The notes under the pieces are model-generated. The model ran no database searches. It was not told the origin of the DNA and was given only the letters and a program-made list of their open reading frames with translations. A program made the translations under genes and the position numbers. This document shows, piece by piece, positions 50,485 through 62,300 of a stretch of 64,000 bases of DNA. How positions within the stretch are numbered: the stretch's first letter is position 1; every line of letters begins with the position of its first letter. The stretch comes from Protonemura montana (taxonomy: Eukaryota > Arthropoda > Insecta > Plecoptera > Nemouridae), in contig OX387608.1 of the NCBI GenBank assembly GCA_947568835.1, positions 15,228,001 to 15,292,000 on the forward strand. Direction: 5' to 3'.

Positions 50485-53160
50485 TTATTCACCAAAGTAA
50501 TCCTTACTGAAGTTGTCAAAGTCGGCTTGGGAGAAGACCGACTTCTCGTCTTTCTTGAGTTTCTTGATTGTAGTGGATACTTTTTGATTCCGGTTGGATA
50601 TCTGATCAAAAACAAAAGTAGTAAAGACATGCAAGTGAAGATACTAATAAAAAAACTACTAATACTACTAATATTGATATTATTCAAGTGCTTTTAGGTT
50701 TTTCCTGTCTGCAGGTGTTAAGAATGGCACCTGACTTCCAAGAAAAAAGAAGCTCTGTTGATACAAGCCCACGGGGACATTAGAATACATTAACCAGTAT
50801 ATTTTAAACCAGGCATTTGAACCATACAAGACTAAAAAAACACCCGAGTGGATTACATTGGTGGCTATTTCTTCAGATGTAGGACGAGCGCTCAGTAGGA
50901 GCAGACGGCGGACGTTCTCTTCCACTCGTTCCTGTTCTTCCTCCTCGGGCGTCAGCTTCTGCCCTGGCTGTTGTGGAAACAAACAAAAGTCTTGGTTACA
51001 AGGCCTTCCCAGTAAAAACTTTAGTTCAATGTGATTATTCAAAAGAAAAAAATGTAAGCTGTACCACAGCATACACTAATTGGCTCATATGTTTAATGGT
51101 TTCTTACTAACCTCTGTTGAATCAGCCTTCCTCTTGGACGACCCGGTTTTATTCTTCTGGGACTTGTCAATCTGGGAGAAAAAACATACTTTAATATAAC
51201 AGGCTATTCATACGACCTATTTATTTAATATATCTAACATGAATGTTGCAATGTGCCTTGCATGATGAGGGTCAAAAACCGTAAAGATTTCAATAACACC
51301 ATTGAAATATGTAAGAATTTCACAAAAAATCAATTCAACCGATAGTCAATTTAAATAAATACAATCATCTATCATTTAAAAAAAAAACTTACATCGACAG
51401 CAGACTTGGTTCCTTTTTTCTTGTTTTTGTGCGGGCCCTTTCCTTGTCCAGTCCAGTTCTGGTCACCAAATTCGGGAATCGTCAGTTGTTTGCTGGGCGG
51501 AGTGAATCCTGTTTTAACAAAATAACTCTCAGTCTAATTTGCCGTGTAGTTTCTCAACAAGATCTCAAGAAAGGATTGGGGGAGGAAAGGTTTATCACTC
51601 AACCCTAACAAGATTCAGGTCCAAGTCCAAAAATAACGGTAAATTCATGATATTTTAATTACATAAGCGTTCACAAGTATTTTCGTTTACAAACACGGTG
51701 GAATTGGAATAATGCTCAAATTCAACTGGTTCTTTATTTTAAAGAACCACAGGTACAGGTTTATATTCTCTGTAAAAGCAAGTGTTACTTGTAATCTCCC
51801 AAAAAATCCATTCACATGAAGCTCATTTATAATATTACTTCACGTTTCTATCTCATGACATAACATTTTTTTTAGAGTAGAAAAAGTATCTGAAGTGTCT
51901 GTATATTGCGGCTATACTTGATGCAATTTGCTGACATCTTCGTATGCAATATTGTCAAGCTGTCTTCCTTTCAACACTCCACTCGCAATCTCTACCGAAA
52001 CACTGAAATTCTTTTCGTTCAATCCCTTCAATGTGGCCTCTCTACCTCGATAAGCGCCGTTGACAATTTTCACTCGCCTGCCCACCGCGGGTATAACAGT
52101 CTCCAAATGTGCCTGATCTAATTTCACTTTTGTGTTGGATCCCAGCATAGACACGGTGGCACCAAACATGTCGTGGACCTCTGTGATGACGGCTTTCTGT
52201 TTATAGAACTTATCTCCGAGCGATTTTGTTACCACCTTAACGACGATGCCCTCCGTAAGCCAGTACTCTTTCCGATTAGCTCTCTCCTTCTTGCGTTCTT
52301 CCTCCTGCATCACTTCGTCAAGTGCAGATACCTTCCGCTTGTCAGCCTTCTTTCGACTGTCCACTTGTTTGGGTTCTTTGAATGGATTTGATGTCTCCGG
52401 TCTCTCAGTTTTTCTCACGGTGCTCAGCTTCATGTCGATTGCAATCTTTTCCTCCTCATTTTCGCGAACCAGCTCAGTGTAGACTGTGGCAGTAGTTTCA
52501 GTTTTTCCACGCTCAATCTGCTTCCCAATAAAGTCCATCAACTTCTCGTCGTCATCCTTGTCCATTTTTTCCTTTTTGGCCGTCGCTTCCATTAGGGCAA
52601 TGGCTTCTGGGTCACGGTCAACATACTGCACAAACCAACCTTTTTCTGTTTCGTCCACCACACATTTCCCCTCTCGCCCAAGAAACTTAACGAACTCGGT
52701 TAGCGTCTCCCATTGGGTTGAGTTCATGTGCAAGTGGTCTCGGCAAGCAATGTAGTCTTGATACACTCGATTGGCAAACACCCGCTTTGTGCCAAACTGC
52801 CGCTTGAGAAGTTCCAAGTAGCCTTCTTCGAACTCTTTAGAGAACTCGTCGATATACTTGGACGAATTGTCGGCAAACAAGAGGAGTTGCCGCTGGTGGG
52901 ACTCGGACATCATGTGGCACTTGAAGCCGTTCTCGTCGCGACATTGCTTGGCGCACATCTGGCAATACCATCGCAATTTCTGAAGCCCCTTGGCTTTGAT
53001 CTTATTCGCAATGTACTTGGGGGTACCAGCCTCGTGCTTACCCATGACTTCTTAGAGCTATGAGGAGGTACTAGTAGAATGTAGGTTAGGTGAGGTGCGT
53101 ACCTGATGGTCTGGACGAATCCACCAGTTCCAAGGATTTCCGAAGCAATGCAGCAGACAT
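50485..53160 (-). CDS. RPS19BP1: Active regulator of SIRT1 / RPS19-binding protein 1 (AROS), five exons
   Basis: A small basic nucleolar protein linked to 40S ribosome assembly and to SIRT1. Exons: 53160-53103, 51508-51393, 51171-51112, 50967-50857, 50601-50485; 153 residues. The N-terminus MSAALLRKSLELVDSS matches the vertebrate start, the middle is lysine-rich, ENVRRLLLLSARPTSEEIATN matches the central helix, and SVFSQADFDNFSKDYFGE is the diagnostic C-terminus. For exon 4 I prefer the donor AAT/GTAATC at 50857, because it keeps the frame into the last exon; a nearby GG/GTGTTT would break it. Intron 1 (51509-53102) contains the whole KIN17 gene on the same strand. Confidence 0.88.
51733..51738 (-). 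terminator. Poly(A) signal AATAAA for KIN17 inside AROS intron 1
   Basis: TTTATT on the plus strand, 174 bp after the KIN17 stop codon and 225 bp before AROS exon 2. Use of this site would end a KIN17 transcript before AROS splicing. Confidence 0.6.
51912..53045 (-). CDS. KIN: DNA/RNA-binding protein KIN17, intronless, nested in AROS intron 1
   Basis: A nuclear zinc-finger protein tied to DNA replication and repair and to RNA processing. One uninterrupted ORF of 377 residues, ATG at 53045, stop TAG at 51912-51914; human KIN has about 393. Features: an N-terminal C2H2 finger (WYCQMCAKQC...HMMSESH, about residues 27-51), the winged-helix KIN17 domain with HMNSTQWETLTEFVKFLGREG (about 105-127), a charged linker, and tandem C-terminal SH3-like/KOW domains ending YEDVSKL. 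Homologues elsewhere usually have many introns, so an intact single-exon copy points to retroposition or complete intron loss. The ATG is only 57 bp past the AROS exon 1 donor. The frame is fully open, so it is probably functional. Confidence 0.93.
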   Translation of the reverse strand: MGKHEAGTPKYIANKIKAKGLQKLRWYCQMCAKQCRDENGFKCHMMSESHQRQLLLFADNSSKYIDEFSKEFEEGYLELLKRQFGTKRVFANRVYQDYIACRDHLHMNSTQWETLTEFVKFLGREGKCVVDETEKGWFVQYVDRDPEAIALMEATAKKEKMDKDDDEKLMDFIGKQIERGKTETTATVYTELVRENEEEKIAIDMKLSTVRKTERPETSNPFKEPKQVDSRKKADKRKVSALDEVMQEEERKKERANRKEYWLTEGIVVKVVTKSLGDKFYKQKAVITEVHDMFGATVSMLGSNTKVKLDQAHLETVIPAVGRRVKIVNGAYRGREATLKGLNEKNFSVSVEIASGVLKGRQLDNIAYEDVSKLHQV

Positions 53161-56100
53161 CACTTGTGAACCGTTATGTTTGAATACAGTTTTTGGGATC
53201 CTCGGCCAGTAGAAACGTGGTGAACTCGGAAAATCTGACAACAGACACACCACGTTCAGTCGATTTAAAATGGCGACTGATTGAAGAAGGATTCCAGAGT
53301 CGATGGAACCCGTCAAGGGCGAATGTCATGCCACGGCCCCGCACAGTACATAATTTTCCCAGAGCGCGCAACGCAAATCCAATCTCGCCGGCGATCGCCA
53401 CACAAAAGTCGGCACTGACAGCTAGAAATAAAAAAAAAAACACAACGAATAAAAAACTCTCCATTCTCTCTTCAAAAGAAGACGAATGTTGCCGCTCGCG
53501 AAAAATGTCGCCTCGTCGTTCAAGGCCAGCCGGGGTTGTCAGGCTACCACCAAATTTGGGCAACGTCGCATCCCCCCCGACCAACACGGCCAGCCCGAGC
53601 CACATTCCTAGTCCGCGCCGTGGCAGACAGCTTGGCGACTATTGTTAGCGGGCTGGCTCCCTGCACCCCGCATCAGAGGACGGCTCCCTACCCGTCCTCG
53701 AGGTCTTCCCCTATCCCGATCACGGCCGCCTCATTGCCAGTCGGTCGCCCGTCTTCAAGCGATTCGCACCGCCGCCCAGCATGAGGATCATCTGTCAGGT
53801 AGGTCCAGACCTATCTCTGCCCTATCTCTGCCCTATCTCGTGTACGGCCCTAAGCCGTAGCTGCACCGCATGTGTAAAACTTCCTCGATGCTATTCTGAG
53901 ATCTGGCGTCGCACCGGGGCGCCCGTCAACACCGCGTCTGTTCGTTACCATGACAGCCCGTTAATTGCATGTCGACGCTAGCGACGCCGGCGACGCCGAA
54001 TTATGTAGAAGCGACGCGTGGATTCGTTGGCCGAATGGCCGAAAGCGTCGTGAATTTTTTATTTTCCTAGACCATAAATAGCCATCGTGGGGTGTAGCAA
54101 GAACTGGGTGGATTGGTATGCGTTCTAACGAATTAACGAATCATCAAAGAATGAATTGCCAGCCTTGCATTCTTGCCAGCGGATGCCAGTTTCCAGTCTG
54201 CGAGCACGAATTTCACATTTTTCTGTGCCGGGGAAACGATTCGTGGTCATCCGTGGTCAAACAAGTAATCGGGTAGCTATTCGGCTGGGCAGGTTCGAAC
54301 CCCGCCCGCTACCCCACGGTACATTCCTTTCTGTGGTTTACCGATCTAATAAATTTTAAACTGAAAATCTACCAGTCAGAAATCGAAGACCACAAACCGC
54401 CCTTTCCCCCCACCCACAACCATTTAATTTATGAGTCCTAAATCTCACAAATAAACGCTGCCAAAACACCGCCTTAGCATGCTTATCAATCGGCAGCTAG
54501 GTTTAGACGGGTATATAATGATTATCATTGATGCGTTCCTATCGCGCCTGGTAATGATCGGTTTACCCCATGAGTGATGACTGTAATGTGATGGCTAGTT
54601 AGTCGCTACTCAGTCATCAACACGCCACCATAAATTAATCTCACGTTCAAAGGAACATTGCCTCCTTGCCTCCCACGACAGCAGCTCGGCAGGTACGTGC
54701 CTTCTTCTTGTAAGACACCTTATTACAAGACAGCTGAGGTAGGCACAGGTACAACGGAACACCTCCGAACGACAGGATCCTTTCATTGTTCCGCCGTGGG
54801 TACATGAAACGGGCCATCTGTCAAAACTATGCACCTAACCGGACAAAAACCGAGACGGTGCTCGGCGGCGAAGGCAAAGGAAGCTTGCGGGCGACCGAAG
54901 ACAAATTATCCGTTGATTGAAATCGGTGTTCGTTATCGAATGTGACGCTCGCCGCGGAGTACCGAAAGAGATAAGAGCGCGAAGTGATGTGGACACAGTA
55001 TGCAGGACATGTGATAACCGTTAGAAATTTAAAAATTCGAGCTCTCTTCAAAAGTCCGTTGGTAAAGATGAATCTACGGTCACCACATTTTAGAGCTGTC
55101 AACCCAATGAGCTATGGCCGTGGTCGCATCGCCATAAACATTTCATTTTCAACTACTAATCGAATTTTGCCCATTCTTCAGTTTGACTCTGTTTCGATTA
55201 CCGGGTCCACGTCCAATTTTTACACTGGGCTCATTGTACGAAGATCCGCCACTGCGGACAACTAAATATTTGTATTGGTGTTGTATTGGCTACGAGGCAT
55301 TCACACCCGACTTTGTCTTTAACTAAAATAGAAGCATTTAAAACGGTTTACACGTTTTTGAAACTGGTTGTATATATACCTATTCGCCCGGTCCCAGTAC
55401 TGGAACCTATTCGTTAAGTCACTTGCATGAGAGACCAACCTGTGGTAGTTGCACCGTCAAAAACAGATAGCTTTTTACACATTTTAAAAGTCTGAGAAGG
55501 AGAGGAGCCTCGAGTGCTTTGCTCAAGTGCATATGTAATTTCATATCACTGTGACAATACGTTTTGGCTATTCGAAGTCGATATTTCAGTTTCAAATTAG
55601 AATTTTAACGCCTCAGAAAATTGTAAATTGCATTATTGGTCAAGGCAAATTGTAAAATCATTCCAGCGAGACTTGTCCAATGATCTGCGGTGACATAAAC
55701 CCTACTAATTCTATCGTCTAATTTCCGTTGCATTGCATGCCCCCTCAAAGCCTTAACCATATCGAGACAAAATGGATAAGCAGGCGCCAAGAATCGGTCA
55801 CGAAGCCATCGCAATTAGCAATAAAACTCAACTCCTTCACACAATCTCAACTCTTAATCTTGTAAGACGTCTTCGGCGTGCCCCCAACACATAAAACCCA
55901 GCCGTCGCCGGTCGTTGGAGAGCGCCTGCACCTCCGCACGTCGATCCCCGAGCAGGCCCTGGTTTCTTGGAGTCGAACGGACAGGCGGACGGCTGCTGCA
56001 CCCATCGCGTTCGCGTGGGAGGCGAGCAGTTTGTTCCCAGGTGTTGCACATGCTGCGGTGGCGGTGTCCAAGCCATCCGAGGCCGAGTCCACGGGACAGG

Positions 56101-58070
56101 CCACGGGCGGGCCGATCAACGAGCGGGGGGGACACCCCGAAGCGACACCCGGTTTGGAGTAGAAACACATCGGTGTTTTGAGACGTCTTTGCTGGCAATT
56201 CGATGGGAGAAGATACAAAATCAATGCTCTCTAGAGTTTAGAGAAATTTTGTCAAGATAGCTGAAACATATTCGTGCACGAGCTAGATTTTAGTCGTAGA
56301 CGAATTAGTCAATGGTCAATCTTTCCTAAACCGTGACCTCCAGTCAAAAAATGTGTGTATCTTAAAATCCACTTACATATTTTTACATGTTCTAGCTACC
56401 CTGTCAATGTCACAAGACTACGCCAGTCACACATTTAATTATACAAACTCGACGGTAACATTTTTCGCGCAACTTAAAAGTCAAAAACTACTTAAACCGT
56501 TATTAAAGATGGTATTTCTATTCATGTGGGTTTCTTTATTCCGGCCTAATAGCACCTTTCCACAAAAAGTACAACTCAGACTTTGGATGTTTAACTTAAA
56601 TAAAAACATAAAATTTAACAAAGATGCCGATTGAGTGCTCCCCACAATTACTTACAAAAGTACTTGACAACGCATCGATTTAAAACGTCATATAAGAATT
56701 GATTATCGACTGATGAAGATGCATCGTTTACAACGAGCCAAAGATTGCAACCTTTTCCACTTGTATTGAACAACAGCAACAAGTCTAATGCAAGTCGCAC
56801 AAAGGGTCCGCCACTGGTCAGTGTTGCCGCCGCCGCCACCGGTCGTAAACCACGTGGGCCAGCTCGACCCTCGTCTCTATACGGCTGACAGGGTCAGGGG
56901 TCGAACTCGAACCAACGCCTCGGCGAGCCAAGGACACGAAGTGCTCTAACTAAGGGTTTATGGCGCCCCTCGCTTCGTAGGCTACACGCGTTGCGTGCAG
57001 GGTTGATGGGTAGTCTGGATGACAGGGGTCAATGTTTGCCATGAATAATTTCGTGGATTTTCTTCACTGGGGAGAGAAGGGAGAGCGTTTTTTTTTTTTA
57101 AACTGCGCACCTAGCGAACGATGAAGAGAAACACCAAGTACTCTAAGCAATCGCAATTTACCATAGCGTAACAACCTAGGTCATGTACCTAGGACACTTT
57201 TTTCCATGCAGTGTTTTGTCATTAGAAACAGCTATCGCATAACAATGAGAGCATATATAGAAATTGCAACGAGACTGCCGCTCCCACGACAAACAGCAGA
57301 ATCTTGCGATTTTTCTAAAAGAAAATTGTATTGAAATCAAAGAAAACCACAAACACGAACGTCTGCAGACTTATCATGCTGCAAGGCGAGGATAAAAAGT
57401 TGGCCCGCTAGCCATACGGTGGTAAGACATCTGTTTCGACCGCCTGGCCAAAGCACTAAGATTTACGACAATGTAACTCACAAACTCGATTAGCCAAATG
57501 GTCAAACCGAAGAAAGGCACGTAGAGGGTTAGTGCCAGTGCACCACTGTAGCCGCCACTGAACGGGCATGTTAATTTACTCAGTCATCGAATCTGGCTGG
57601 CACTCGACGCCGCGTATATACGGCGATAAGTGGTTTCGGTAGACGGGAGCGCCCGTGTCCACCTGGCTAGCGTCTAAACGCTCAAGGTGCTATTTGCACG
57701 CCCACGTGAACCTGCCTGCTACTGGCGTTAAGCAACATCGGGTGTGTCATCGAGACTGGATAGGTTACCTGCCATCTAGTGATCTATTTCCGGAGGACGG
57801 CGTGTACAGGTCGGAAGGCGGATTTAATCTTCAGTCCTAGGATATAGTTTTTTGACACATCTTGACTCGATGCCAGAATCGGTAGTCGTACACGATCCGC
57901 TTAAACTTTCTTTTAGGGAACATTTTGCCAGAAAATCCGTTTTTCTTTGTCAAAAAACTTCATTCGAAAAAAAAATAGCAGTCACGGAAAATGTAATTCT
58001 ACGCATAATGTGTTTGCCCGCAGTAGTTTTCTTGGTAGATTCTACCATTAAAAGCAATTATTACTGGTTT

Positions 58071-58640
58071 ACCCGTGGTAACATAAGATAGCAGAATTGA
58101 GAAGGTCTGTCAGGCGATCTCAGCATCTCCATGGCTACTAAACGTTGAAACTACCATTGAACCTCCTATGCTAGGCCATGATATACCCGTGGTAACATAA
58201 GATAGCAGAATTGAGAAGTTCTGTCAGGCGATCTCAGCATCTCCATGGCTACCAAACGTTGAATCTACCATCGAACCTCCTATGCTAGGTCATGATAAAC
58301 CCGTGGTAACATAAGATAGCAGAATTGAGAAGCTCTATCAGGTGATCTCAGCATCTCCATGGCTACCAAACGTTGAATCTACCATTGAACCTCTTATGCT
58401 AGGCCATGATATACCCGCGGTAACATAAGATAGCAGAATTGAGAAGCTCTGTCAGGCGATCTCAGCATCTCCATGGCTACCAAACGTTGAATCTACCATT
58501 GAACCTCCTATGCTAGGCCATGATACACCCGTGGTAACATAAGATAGCAGAATTGAGAAGCTCTATCAGGTGATCTCAGCATCTCCATGGCTACCAAACG
58601 CTGAATCTAACATTGAATCTTATATGTTTGGCAGTATTTT
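58071..58640. repeat. 114-bp tandem repeat, five units
   Basis: ACCCGTGGTAACATAAGATA begins units at 58071, 58185, 58299, 58413 and 58527. Units are about 95 percent alike. Two older single copies lie 28 kb away in GH16 gene B (29948-30185). Confidence 0.92.
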
Positions 58641-58744
58641 TTATCTTCAAAGTCGGTACAGAAAATGTCTTGCTATCGGTGCCAAAATAATGTATTCTTA
58701 AAACTGTTCGATTTGGGGCAGTTTACCATAAGAAGTGGGTTCAT

Positions 58745-59315
58745 AGCTGATTGATTGATTGGTGGAGATTGACAACGCACTGTTTTGACAACGGGTCATG
58801 AGGTACTACTCTAATGATGTACAGTGAATGAGTGTATGATGATGAACCTAACCTAGCCTAGAAGGGAGGAGGGGAAACTCGGTGCCGGCACGTAGCCTAC
58901 TCCTGTCGAAGATCAAGGGGACCACCGGCTTAACGTCCCTTTCGAAGGACGGTACAACTCGAACAACAGGATTTCTCCACAAATCCATGCTGTCGAGAGG
59001 TTGATAAGCAAGGCGAGAGAAGTTGCTGTACTAACTTTCATCCCTCCAACCTCTCTCCCGAACAGAGCTGGTCATGTGTATGATGGTCACTCAACCAATA
59101 CCTGACCCAGCCCAGTGTTGCTTAACTTTCATTCCTCCAACCTCTCTCCCGAACAGAACTGGTCATGTGTATGATGGTCACCCATCCAATACCTGACTCA
59201 GCGCAGTGTTGCTTAACTGTCATCCCTCCAACTTCTCTCCTGAATAGAACTGGTCATGTGTATAATGGTCACCCATCCAATACCTGACCCAGCACAGAGT
59301 TGCTTAACTCTGCAA
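58745..59315 (-). repeat. 5S-rRNA-derived SINE, minus orientation, three 91-bp 5S modules
   Basis: The tail complement lies near 58750-58800, the body with GGGGACCACCGGCTTAACGT at 58917-58936, then three tandem modules starting at 59035, 59126 and 59217. Each contains the complement of GGTATTGGATGGGTGACC. It ends about 60 bp before the first recognised noggin exon. Confidence 0.85.
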
Positions 59316-59387
59316 ACATTGTCTTGATTCAGGTTTCATTAAGCTAAAATTCACTAGATCGATCCTTGCTTGCAGTGGTGTGCGGTC

Positions 59388-62300
59388 ATGTTAGCATGGT
59401 GCTGCCACCTGACGTCAAGCGCTGCACCCGACGGCACGGGACTCGTTGGCTCCGCCCCCGAGATGCCCGCACTTCCGCTCAAGTTCTGGGCCAATCCGCG
59501 CAAGTCTGCGCTGAAACCGCGGCGCAGAGACCTGCACGAGCCCAGTCTTCTGCGGCTCATGGGACCTGACTTCGACTCTCGGTGGATGCGACGAGCGCAG
59601 CGTGCAAGTGCGGTGCAGCCGCCACCGGTGAGAATCAACTTTGACCTTTGTTATGTAGTCCCTTATTTCCCTCGCACCAAGAAAAGAAGGTGGGGGAAAG
59701 AGGCGAACTGTCAGAAGTCAAGATATGGACTCGTCTGAAAACAACCAGTTCTGTTGGAACATTTGAAGAATAAGAACTGTCAATAAAAACACAGCCTCCT
59801 AACAACATTCGCTCATAAGAAAATACTTTACTATTCGGCCCTGACCTAGTGTACAAGTTACGAAACGTCGGGAAAAATAGTGGTTCTTTACTTAGCATTG
59901 AAAACCTAGTTTAATTTTTTTCTTTCGAGATAGTGTGTTTTCGGATCTAAGTTTCATCAAAGGTTTCAGCATCAATTTGAAGATGAGCGAGTTAACAGCA
60001 ATTGAAAGCAGCAGTCTAAACGCAGTTGGAAACCAAAATCTTTCCCTCTGTGAGGACATTAACATGTATTTTGTGATTGGTGTTTGATAATTCCCTATTA
60101 TAACAGCAATGAATACTGTAATTAGGATGGCAACAGTGTGTTAGATAAAAGAAAACCACCGACCTAGATAAATCGCTGAAATTCAGAGGAAGTCCATGAG
60201 TTAAGGATAAAATCTTATTTAAATTGCAAACGCTTGCAATGCGCGGGGTATTTTATTATTAACAATACTATAACTGTCTCAAAAATTGTGCCCAAACGCG
60301 GACTCGAACCCCGATCTCCACCTTTCAGAGCAACACCCGCGAAAGGTGGAGATCGGGGTTCGAGTCCGCGTTTGGGCATCAATTTTTGAAACGGTTATAG
60401 TGTTGTTATTAATAAAAAAAAAGTCCATGAGTTCTCCTCTAAGCTATCGCTGCCTGCGCCTTGCCAGCACCAGACCAAGATCTCTTTCTGCGCAGGATGA
60501 GGAGCGCCAGACAGTTCGTGCTCTACGCGAGCTCGCTGCGCGAACGCAGCTGCCCGCCAGTCTGCCCCCTGAGCTGCGCACGGCGGTAGCCGATTGGTTG
60601 GTATCCACTGCTGCGTGCGCAGTCCGCTACGATTGGTCGGACCTCGGCGCCTACTTCTGGCCGCGTTGGCTGCGCAGTGGCGAGTGTGCAGCGGGCGAGG
60701 GGAAGTCTTGCAGCTGGCCGCCGGGCATGCGCTGTGTGCCCGGGGTTGCTAGGACTCTGCACATTTTGCGCTGGCATTGCAGGTGGGTTCCATATACGAA
60801 ACGAAGTCAACGGTTTTTGATCCCAAGACAACGAGGAAATGTTATGTTTAGATGAAATCTGATTTAAATTGCAAACGCTTGCAATGCGCGGGGTATTTTA
60901 TTATTATCAACACTATAATCGTCTCAAAAAGCCAGTGTCCAAGTAGCTCAATGGGTTAGAGCAACACCCGCGACAGGTGGAGATCGGGGTTCGAGTCCCC
61001 GTTTGGGAATCAATTTTTGAGACGGTTATAGTGTTCATAATAATAAAAAAAAAATATGTTTATTGTCAGTAGGCATAATAAACAATAAAGACGCCTTCGT
61101 TTGATGGCAAGGACGCTAAAAGGACTCCAGGTTATCTACCTTTGGTGGTAAGTCCTGGGAATAAACCCCGCGGCCCCAGTGTTGGGCCCAATATGACTTT
61201 AAGGACACTGGCTGGACTTCGATGGTTAATTTTTTTCTTAAAAAATACGGTTTACTAAATTTTTAGATGAAATCTTATTTGAATTGCAAACGCTTGCAAT
61301 GCGCCGGGTATTTTATTATTATGTACACTATAACCGTCTCAAAAATTGATGTCCAAATTGATGCCCCGTTTGGGCATCAATTTTTGAGACGGTTATAGTG
61401 CACATAATAGTAAAAAAAATACAACAGCCCTCTGACATCTTGTTCTCGGAATTGTTGGCTTCGTGACCTTGAGATTCAGTGCCAAGGCAAACGCCACTAA
61501 AAACTCCAATTCGATTTGATTTCCAGAAAATGGTTTCCGCTATGCCATGATATTCGAGTCTGGGGGCAATTCATATTATTCTTGGCATGACGCCTCTATT
61601 TTTCCAAAATAGGAATTAACTCGGCGTACTAAATTCTAAGAAAACCTGATCCCGGTTGGCACACTGTGGTGGCGTCGTCAAGGACGTAAGACCATCGCGC
61701 ACTGTGTCGCAAAGCTCATCGTGTGAATTTCTCGTAGGTTTTTTTTATTGTTATTAAATAGAAGTTTTAAGGTGCACCGTTGCTAGTCAAGTCTGCGAGG
61801 TCACCTCCTGCACGCAAATAGGTGACACCTGTAGCCGTGCAGTGACTCATTTGATTTAAAGTCGAGTTGTTTATTGGATCCTTGGGCGAGTAACAAAGCC
61901 ATTGCGTTGCCAACTCCACCAGGGAACTGGATGACCGAGAAGCAAAATCTGGGTTGGTTTAAACCATGAAGCAAATGAGAAACATTGCGCTCGTGATCTG
62001 GTGCAAGCTTATGGACTTATTCCTGCATTCCTTGTCGTAATTTTAGCGGTCGGGTCATTTCGAAATATCCATTAACGACCCGGATTTGCGATGGCATCAT
62101 ATGCGCCGTCGTGTAACAAAAATCGCCAAATCCCAAAGTCGAAATTGTATGAGATACCTGGAGTTTGAATGACTAGTTAGCTTTCTGGTCCGAAATAAGG
62201 ATTTGCTATTACGAGCAATGGGCAAAAAGCAAACAGCGTGCAGATATTACGATGACCCGCTGCTCTCCTCGATGACTGCGCACTGTGCTAACGGCTGCGC

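Larger units (their letters stand above)
53161..59375. other. Intergenic region between AROS/KIN17 and noggin
   Basis: About 53300-53990 is CpG-rich and probably holds the AROS/KIN17 promoter. An open frame at 53193-53648 begins with TTG and has low-complexity content, so I do not call it. A T-arm-like sequence lies at about 54270-54310, a degenerate minus-strand tRNA-like relic at about 56870-56965, and a GC-rich block at 55860-56165 with overlapping ORFs in several frames. The 114-bp array and a SINE follow. A noggin signal-peptide exon may be hidden here. Confidence 0.6.

Noticed and set aside
50844-50860. AROS exon 4 donor at GG/GTGTTT
   Set aside because: It puts the last exon out of frame; AAT/GTAATC 13 bp earlier preserves the conserved C-terminus.
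53193-53648. 151-codon plus-strand open frame upstream of AROS
   Set aside because: It begins at TTG, not ATG, lies in CpG-rich promoter sequence with open frames on both strands, and shows no recognisable domain.
55847-56260. Overlapping 80-125 codon ORFs on both strands in a GC-rich block
   Set aside because: Five or more overlapping frames without domain similarity are expected by chance when GC content is high and stops are rare.
60937-61009. Functional nuclear tRNA gene
   Set aside because: The anticodon loop lacks U33, the stem has an A-G pair, the acceptor end is mismatched, and the sequence is the core of a repeated element.
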